A stretch of 64,000 nt of DNA from Bacilli bacterium (GTDB taxonomy: Bacteria > Bacillota_I > Bacilli_A > RF39 > UBA660): positions 89,204-153,203 of the forward strand of contig JAFQQE010000015.1 in NCBI GenBank assembly GCA_017411405.1. Reading direction: 5' to 3'. This document shows, in pieces, positions 58,248 to 64,000 of this stretch; within the stretch, counting starts at the first letter, position 1; each line of letters begins with the position of its first letter. A model generated the notes under the pieces. It ran no database searches. It saw nothing but the letters and a program-made list of their open reading frames with translations, and was not told the origin of the DNA. A program made the translations under genes and the position numbers.

Positions 58248-59173
58248 AAAGAAAAAAATTAATTATTATAGCTTTGCTTTTATTAACATTAACAACAGGA
58301 TGTACCAAATATTTATCAGATAATGATAATAAAAGAATAACAAATGAAAAAACAGGACAAAGTCTTACATCAAATATTTTATGTAAACCAAAAGATCCAG
58401 AGTTATTAAGTATATATGAAAAATATTCTGATAATATGGAAGTTAAATTAGAAAAACTTCAAGATTGTGAAAAAATGAAAGTATATGATAAAAATAATTA
58501 TAATGGTTTATGGGTACAATTTTTCGTAAGACCATTAGCATGGCTAATTATAAAATTAGGATTATTAGTTAAAAATTATGGTATATCAGTAATGATTATC
58601 GGTCTATTATTAAGATTAATATTAATGCCATTTTCAGCAAAAACTATGAAACAATCAGAAAATATGAAAAAAGCCCAACCTGAATTAGAAAGATTAGAAA
58701 AAAAATACAAAGATAAAACAGACTCAGACTCAATGATGGCAAAAAGTCAAGAAACTATGATGATTTATAAAAAATATAATATTAACCCAATGGGAGGTTG
58801 CTTAGTATCATTCATTCAATTACCGTTATTCTTTGCATTCCTAGAAGCAATCAATAGAGTACCAGCAATATTTGAAGAAAGTTTATTATCATTACAATTA
58901 GGTACAACACCTTTAGTAGGTATAAAATCAGGTAATTATTGGTATTTAATATTAATTGCATTAATTATAATTACTACATATTTATCATTTAAATTTAGTA
59001 TGTCTAATACAGGAAGTTCTGAACAACAAAAACAAATGCAATTCATGACAACATTTATGTTAATATTTATTTCAATTGCATCATTTAGTTTACCAACAGC
59101 AATAGCATTATATTGGGTAGTTACAAATGGATTTAGTGTTATTCAAACATTAATATTAAAAAAAAGGAGATAA
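58244..59173 (+). CDS. yidC: membrane protein insertase YidC (SpoIIIJ/Oxa1 type)
   Basis: Inserts membrane proteins alone or with SecYEG. A lipoprotein signal with LTTGC (Cys 20) is followed by five membrane helices, including LLLRLILMPFSAKTMKQSE and NPMGGCLVSFIQLPLFFAFL. 309 residues. In sporulating Bacilli this position is spoIIIJ, needed for SpoIIIAE-related forespore signalling. AAGGAG precedes ATG. Confidence 0.95.
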   Translation: MKRKKLIIIALLLLTLTTGCTKYLSDNDNKRITNEKTGQSLTSNILCKPKDPELLSIYEKYSDNMEVKLEKLQDCEKMKVYDKNNYNGLWVQFFVRPLAWLIIKLGLLVKNYGISVMIIGLLLRLILMPFSAKTMKQSENMKKAQPELERLEKKYKDKTDSDSMMAKSQETMMIYKKYNINPMGGCLVSFIQLPLFFAFLEAINRVPAIFEESLLSLQLGTTPLVGIKSGNYWYLILIALIIITTYLSFKFSMSNTGSSEQQKQMQFMTTFMLIFISIASFSLPTAIALYWVVTNGFSVIQTLILKKRR

Positions 59174-59179
59174 CGTCAA

Positions 59180-59785
59180 ATGGAAGTAAAGGAATTTGAA
59201 GGAAAAAATTTAGAAAATCTTATAGAAGAAAGTTTACAAGAACTTAACACTACAAAAGATGAAGTAATAATAGTAAGTGAAGAAATAAAAGGTAATATTT
59301 TAAAGAAATCATCATTTAAAATAAAAATTTACACTTTAATTGACATACAAAATTATATTAAAGAATATCTTAAGAGTTTAACAGATTTAATGGGATTAGA
59401 AGTTAGTTTTGAATCAAAAATTAGAGATAATCAAATTTACATAAAAATGTATAGTGATAATAATTCCATATTAATAGGAAAAGAAGGTAAAACATTAAGT
59501 TCATTAATGTTAATTGTAAAACAAATGTTAAGTGTTAAATATAATATTTGTCCACATATTTTATTGGATGTAGAAAATTATAAAGAAAATCAAGAAAAAA
59601 AATTAGAAAGACTAGCAAAGAAAATGGCTAGAGAAGTTATAAATAGTAAAATAGACGTAAAGTTAGATAATATGAATTCTTATGAAAGAAGAATTATTCA
59701 TAACGTACTTAGTAATAATAATAAAGTTGTAACTATAAGTGAAGGTGAAGAACCAAATAGACATGTAGTTATAAAACTTAAATAA
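59180..59785 (+). CDS. khpB: RNA-binding protein Jag/KhpB
   Basis: 201 residues: a Jag-N domain (KEFEGKNLENLIEESLQELN), a KH domain (SILIGKEGKTLSSLMLI) and a C-terminal R3H domain (SYERRIIHNVLSNN...). It binds RNA with KhpA and affects cell elongation. Seven bases after yidC. Confidence 0.93.
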   Translation: MEVKEFEGKNLENLIEESLQELNTTKDEVIIVSEEIKGNILKKSSFKIKIYTLIDIQNYIKEYLKSLTDLMGLEVSFESKIRDNQIYIKMYSDNNSILIGKEGKTLSSLMLIVKQMLSVKYNICPHILLDVENYKENQEKKLERLAKKMAREVINSKIDVKLDNMNSYERRIIHNVLSNNNKVVTISEGEEPNRHVVIKLK

Positions 59786-59786
59786 G

Positions 59787-59816
59787 GTGTCAATTAATAA
59801 GTTGACACTTTTTTTA
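59787..59816 (+). terminator. terminator of the rpmH-khpB operon
   Basis: GTGTCAA and TTGACAC pair around an eight-base loop, followed by seven T. Confidence 0.9.
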
Positions 59817-59828
59817 CACAATTAAATT

Positions 59829-59842
59829 ATTTCCCGGGAAAT
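59829..59842. promoter_or_regulatory. Noc binding site (perfect)
   Basis: ATTTCCCGGGAAAT between khpB and mnmE; a half-site (ATTTCCC) follows at 59874-59880. Confidence 0.85.
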
Positions 59843-59895
59843 AATTTTTATTATATAGATTTAATAAAAAAATATTTCCCAACTATTAGAAATTG

Positions 59896-59904
59896 TGCTA
59901 TAAT
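59896..59904 (+). promoter_or_regulatory. mnmE extended -10 promoter
   Basis: TGC followed by TATAAT, about 20 bases before the start codon. No clear -35 box. Confidence 0.65.
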
Positions 59905-59924
59905 ACATTATGGAGGGGTGTACT

Positions 59925-61280
59925 ATGAACGAAACAATATGTGCTATTTCAACAGCATTAGGAGTAGGAGCTATATCAATAATAAGAATTTCTGGAGAAA
60001 AATCTATAGAAATAGTAAATAGTATATTTAAAGGAAAAGATTTAACTAAAGTTAATAGTCATACTATACATTATGGTTATATAATATATAAAAATGAAAT
60101 AATAGACGAAGTTTTAATTTCTATTATGAAAGGACCAAAAACATTTACAACAGAAGATATAGTAGAAATAAATTGTCATGGTGGAATTTCAACTACTAAT
60201 AAAATATTAGAAATATTGTTGACAAATGGATGTAAATTAGCAGAACCTGGTGAATTTACAAAACGCGCTTTTTTAAATGGAAGAATAAGCTTATTAGAAG
60301 CAGAATCTGTAAGTGATTTGATTAATTCAGAAACAGAGAAAAGTAGAACTTTATCTATAAATGGAGTTACCGGAAATATTTCTAATATGATAAAAAATAT
60401 TAAAGATAAACTTTTACCAATAAGTGCAAATATAGAAGTAAATATAGATTATCCTGAATATGAAGATGCAATACTTTTAACAAATAAATTAATAAAACCA
60501 GTAGTAGAAGAAGTAAAACAAGATTTAGAGAAGTTATTACAAGAATCAAAAAATGGAAAAATTATAAAGAATGGAATAGATGTAGCAATAGTAGGTAAAC
60601 CAAATGTAGGAAAAAGTAGTTTACTAAATGCATTTTTAGAAGAAGAAAAGGCTATTGTAACAAATATTGCAGGAACAACAAGAGATATAGTAGAAGGAAA
60701 ATATAATTTAGATGGTATAATTCTAAATTTAATTGATACAGCAGGTATAAGAGAAACAGAAGATGTTGTAGAAAAAATAGGTGTAAATAAAAGTAAAGAA
60801 ATAATAGAAAAAAGTGATCTTGTAATTTTTGTATTAAATTATAATGAATCTTTAACAGAAGAAGAAATAAATTTAATTAAAGAACTAGAAAATAAAAATA
60901 TGATTGTTTACATAAATAAAAATGATTTAGATAAACAAATAGAAGTAGAACTTATAAACAATAAAAATATAGTTTATGGTAACACAAAAAATATTAGTAA
61001 TTTAGAAGAACTAAAAAATAAAATTAAAGAAATATTTAATTTAGAACAAATAGATACAAAGAATATGAATTATCTATCTAATTCAAGACAAATATCTCTA
61101 GTTAATAGAGCAATTTTAGCATTAGATAATTGTTTAGAACAAATAGAAAATAATGTAGAAATTGATCTATTAGCAATAGATATTAAAGAATGTTACGACT
61201 TATTAAGTGAAATAATAGGAGAAGCATATAACGATGAATTATTAGATGAAATATTCGCTAATTTTTGTTTAGGAAAGTAG
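59925..61280 (+). CDS. mnmE: tRNA uridine-5-carboxymethylaminomethyl GTPase MnmE
   Basis: With MnmG it modifies U34 in tRNAs. N-terminal folate-binding domain, G domain with GKPNVGKSS and DTAGIRET, and the invariant C-terminal FCLGK with its cysteine. 451 residues from the ATG after GGAGGGG; the earlier ATG lies directly before that site. Confidence 0.97.
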   Translation: MNETICAISTALGVGAISIIRISGEKSIEIVNSIFKGKDLTKVNSHTIHYGYIIYKNEIIDEVLISIMKGPKTFTTEDIVEINCHGGISTTNKILEILLTNGCKLAEPGEFTKRAFLNGRISLLEAESVSDLINSETEKSRTLSINGVTGNISNMIKNIKDKLLPISANIEVNIDYPEYEDAILLTNKLIKPVVEEVKQDLEKLLQESKNGKIIKNGIDVAIVGKPNVGKSSLLNAFLEEEKAIVTNIAGTTRDIVEGKYNLDGIILNLIDTAGIRETEDVVEKIGVNKSKEIIEKSDLVIFVLNYNESLTEEEINLIKELENKNMIVYINKNDLDKQIEVELINNKNIVYGNTKNISNLEELKNKIKEIFNLEQIDTKNMNYLSNSRQISLVNRAILALDNCLEQIENNVEIDLLAIDIKECYDLLSEIIGEAYNDELLDEIFANFCLGK

Positions 61281-61288
61281 GTGAAATA

Positions 61289-63160
61289 ATGAAATATGAT
61301 GTAATAGTTGTAGGTGGGGGTCATGCTGGTTGTGAAGCATCTCACGCAGCAGCAATAATGGGAAAAAAGACAGCTTTAGTAACAGCAAATATAAAAAATA
61401 TAGGAGATATGCCATGCAATCCATCAATAGGAGGTACAGCTAAAGGAATAATAGTTAGAGACATAGATGCTTTAGGTGGTTTAATGGGAATAGTAGCTGA
61501 CAAAAGCCATTTTCAAATAAAAATGTTAAATAATGGTAAAGGACCAGCAGTAAGATCTTTACGTGCACAAGCAGACAAAGTTACATATCCTAAAATAATG
61601 TTAGAATCACTACAAAATACAAAAAATCTAGATATTATAGAAGGTATGGTTGAAGATTTAATAGTTGAAAATAACACCATAAAAGGAATAGTTCTAGAAG
61701 ATAATAAAAAAATATTATGTAAAGCATTAATTTTAACTACAGGAACTTATTTAAGAAGTAAAATATTAATAGGAGATAAAAATAAATTAGAAGGTCCACA
61801 TGGTGAAAGAAGATCAAAATATTTAAGTAAAAAACTAAAAGAATTAGGTTTTGATATAATAAGACTAAAAACAGGAACACCACAAAGAATAGATAAAAAA
61901 ACAATAGATTTTTCTAAACTTAAAGAAGAATTAGGAGATAATGAATATTTGACATTTAATATAGAAAATGAAGTATTTTATAATATAGAAGAACAAGAAA
62001 AATGTCATTTAGTTTACACTACAGAAAAAACCCATAAAATAATAAATGATAATTTAAATAAAAGTGCAATGTATGGAGGGTATGCAGAAGGCGTAGGCCC
62101 TAGATATTGTCCTTCAATAGAAGATAAAATAGTAAGATTTAAAGATAAAGAAAGACACCAATTATTCCTAGAACCGGAATCTAAATATTATGATGATATT
62201 TACATACAAGGATTTTCAACAAGTATGCCCGAAGAAGTCCAAGAACAAATGGTTCACAGTTTACCTGGGCTAGAAAATGCAAAAATATTAAAATATGCTT
62301 ATGCAATTGAATATGATGCAATAAATCCATTACAATTAAAACCTTCTTTAGAAACAAAAGTGATTGACAATTTATTTACAGCTGGTCAAATTAACGGAAC
62401 AAGTGGATATGAAGAAGCAGCAGGACAAGGTATTGTTGCTGGAATAAATGCAGTTAGAAAAATAGATAATAAAAAAGCCTTTGTTTTAAAAAGAAATGAA
62501 TCATATATAGGAGTTTTAATAGATGATTTAATAACTAAAGGAACAAAAGAACCATATAGAATGTTAACAAGTCGTGCAGAATTTAGATTACTATTAAGAC
62601 ATGATAATGCAGATTTAAGATTAAGAAAATACGGATATGAATTTGGTTTAATTTCTAAAGAAAAATATGATAAATTAATAGAAAAAGAAGAAAATATAAA
62701 TAAACTTATAAATTATTTGAAAGATAATAAAATTAATAAAAAAAATATAACACCTGTTATCTTAAATGTTATGAATATAGATTCGATAGAAACAGGAACT
62801 AATTTATATATGTTTTTAAAAAGACCTGAAATTAGTATCGATTTATTACTTAAAGAAAATATAATACCAGAAATATATGATAAAGAAGTATATAACCAAG
62901 TTGAGATATTTATAAAATATGAAGGATATATTAATAAAGAATTAAAAGAAGTAGAAAAATTATTAAAATTAGAATCAAAACAAATTCCAAATGATATTGA
63001 TTATGACAAAGTTCATAATTTAGCTAGTGAAGCTAGACAAAAATTAAAAAATGTAATGCCAACTACAATGGCGCAAGCAGCAAGAATAAGTGGTGTAAAT
63101 CCATCAGATTTATCAATATTATCAATATATTTAAAAAAGGAATATAATAAAAATGAATGA
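61289..63160 (+). CDS. mnmG: tRNA uridine-5-carboxymethylaminomethyl enzyme MnmG
   Basis: The FAD partner of MnmE. FAD loop VVVGGGHAGCEAS near the start, MPCNPSIGG, the catalytic-region PRYCPSIEDK and QINGTSGYEEAAGQG are present. 623 residues. The start ATG follows AGGTGA; eight codons upstream are in frame but overlap mnmE. Confidence 0.97.
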   Translation: MKYDVIVVGGGHAGCEASHAAAIMGKKTALVTANIKNIGDMPCNPSIGGTAKGIIVRDIDALGGLMGIVADKSHFQIKMLNNGKGPAVRSLRAQADKVTYPKIMLESLQNTKNLDIIEGMVEDLIVENNTIKGIVLEDNKKILCKALILTTGTYLRSKILIGDKNKLEGPHGERRSKYLSKKLKELGFDIIRLKTGTPQRIDKKTIDFSKLKEELGDNEYLTFNIENEVFYNIEEQEKCHLVYTTEKTHKIINDNLNKSAMYGGYAEGVGPRYCPSIEDKIVRFKDKERHQLFLEPESKYYDDIYIQGFSTSMPEEVQEQMVHSLPGLENAKILKYAYAIEYDAINPLQLKPSLETKVIDNLFTAGQINGTSGYEEAAGQGIVAGINAVRKIDNKKAFVLKRNESYIGVLIDDLITKGTKEPYRMLTSRAEFRLLLRHDNADLRLRKYGYEFGLISKEKYDKLIEKEENINKLINYLKDNKINKKNITPVILNVMNIDSIETGTNLYMFLKRPEISIDLLLKENIIPEIYDKEVYNQVEIFIKYEGYINKELKEVEKLLKLESKQIPNDIDYDKVHNLASEARQKLKNVMPTTMAQAARISGVNPSDLSILSIYLKKEYNKNE

Positions 63161-63857
63161 GAATACTTTTTATAATGAACTAGAAAAACTTAACATTTAC
63201 TTAACAGATATACAAAAAAAACAATTTAAAGACTATTATATTTACTTAAATGAATATAATAGCCACACTAATATTACAACAATTACTGAATTAGAAAATG
63301 TATACTTAAAGCATTTCTATGATTCAATACTTTTATCAAAAACAATTGATTTTAACGCTATAAAAACCATGTTAGATATAGGATGTGGAGCTGGTTTTCC
63401 TGGATTAGTATTAAAAATAGTTTATCCACATTTAAACTTAACTTTATTAGATTCAAATAATAAAAAAACTACTTTTTGTAAATGTGTTGTAAATAAATTA
63501 AATTTAAATAATGTTACAATAATAAATAAAAGAGCAGAAGATTATATAAAAGAAAAAAGAGAATATTTTGATTTAGTAACTGCAAGAGCTGTAAAAGATT
63601 TAACAATATTATCTGAATTAGCAATACCTTATGTAAAAGAAAACAATTATTTTATAGCAATGAAATCAGATTATAAAGAAGAATTAAATAAAAGTATTAA
63701 TGGAATAAATATATTGGGTGGAAAATATCTAGAAACAAAAAATATTAATTTACCAAACAATGAAGGGATAAGGAATTTTATAATAATAAAAAAAATATCA
63801 AAAACTAACCAAAAATATCCAAGACAATATAATCAAATATTAAAAAAACCATTGTAA
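63153..63857 (+). CDS. rsmG: 16S rRNA G527 N7-methyltransferase RsmG
   Basis: 234 residues with SAM motif LDIGCGAGFPGL and the VTARAVKDL motif. It overlaps the mnmG end (ATGAATGA). Its stop lies in the terminator. Confidence 0.95.
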   Translation: MNENTFYNELEKLNIYLTDIQKKQFKDYYIYLNEYNSHTNITTITELENVYLKHFYDSILLSKTIDFNAIKTMLDIGCGAGFPGLVLKIVYPHLNLTLLDSNNKKTTFCKCVVNKLNLNNVTIINKRAEDYIKEKREYFDLVTARAVKDLTILSELAIPYVKENNYFIAMKSDYKEELNKSINGINILGGKYLETKNINLPNNEGIRNFIIIKKISKTNQKYPRQYNQILKKPL

Positions 63858-63875
63858 AAAACAATGGGATTTTTT
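63849..63875 (+). terminator. terminator after rsmG
   Basis: CCATTGT and ACAATGG pair around AAAAA, followed by GATTTTTT. Confidence 0.85.
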
Positions 63876-63942
63876 GTATAAAACTATTGAAAAAACAAAA
63901 AAAATAGAGTATTATTATATAGAGAATAGGAGTAGGGGAATT

Positions 63943-64000
63943 ATGAATTTAGAACCAAATGTACAATATATAAATGTAGAAGAAATTATACCAAATAGAT
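63943..64000 (+). CDS. noc: ParB-family protein, start only (probably Noc)
   Basis: The window ends after 19 codons (MNLEPNVQYINVEEIIPNR). The stretch I-x-V-x-x-I-(I/V)-P-N-R is the beginning of the ParB/Noc N-terminal domain and resembles Noc (IVPNRFQPR) more than Spo0J. In B. subtilis noc follows rsmG. AGTAGGGG precedes the ATG. Noc sites are present in the window, supporting the assignment. The 3' part is outside. Confidence 0.75.
   Translation, partial: MNLEPNVQYINVEEIIPNR

Overview
This window spans a chromosomal replication origin of a very AT-rich, low-GC Gram-positive bacterium, most likely an uncultured member of class Bacilli related to the reduced gut lineages around Erysipelotrichales and RF39. 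That placement is inferred from gene order and style, not from a search. TGA is used as a stop (for example ligA and rsmG's upstream neighbour mnmG), so the code is the standard bacterial one and not the Mycoplasma code. Gene order follows the Bacillus subtilis origin region in compressed form. dnaA, dnaN, comK, recF, gyrB and gyrA run leftward from about 57.4 kb. rpmH, rnpA, yidC, jag, mnmE, mnmG, rsmG and the start of noc run rightward. Almost every gene points away from the origin.

Region by region. 1-8.7 kb holds ligA, a sugar nucleotidyltransferase, pcrA, an operon of three unrecognised proteins and two small unknown genes. 8.7-12.5 kb holds an S51 peptidase, a frameshifted small ORF, smpB, rnr and secG. 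12.7-26.7 kb holds envelope and stress genes: a FemX-like enzyme, typA, a YfhO-like protein, a lipid kinase, hsp20 and htpG (both with CIRCE operators overlapping their promoters), an ArsP-like permease, an ABC-F ATPase, rubrerythrin and perR. 26.9-31.3 kb holds tRNA-Cys and envelope proteins of unknown role. 31.3-33.9 kb is an accessory island beside ssrA, with a candidate type I toxin-antitoxin locus, a broken mobilisation-like gene, short direct repeats and palindromes. 33.9-48.2 kb holds ssrA and a run of sporulation and housekeeping genes: divIC, yabQ, yabP, spoVG, yabG, ksgA, a yabE-like gene, tatD, spoVT, mfd, pth, trmN6, ricT, holB, bofA, recR, ebfC, dnaX, tadA and ffs. 48.2-48.6 kb is a cluster of five perfect parS sites. 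48.6-57.4 kb is the gyr/rec/dna block. 57.4-57.75 kb is oriC.

How the parts work together: replication initiation (dnaA, dnaN, DnaA boxes), fork and topology functions (gyrAB, dnaX, holB, pcrA, ligA), segregation (parS) and nucleoid occlusion (Noc-type sites and noc) all sit within about 16 kb. Trans-translation (ssrA, smpB, rnr) is split over two loci. The retained sporulation genes (yabG, yabP, a shortened yabQ, spoVT, spoVG, bofA) suggest that the organism or a recent ancestor forms endospores. A shortened ComK sits inside the dnaN-recF interval.

Most promising novel item: a locus at 31.53-31.86 kb encoding a 30-residue hydrophobic peptide. Its predicted mRNA has 5' and 3' ends that pair over 24 base pairs, and a strong convergent promoter would make an antisense RNA over its 3' end.
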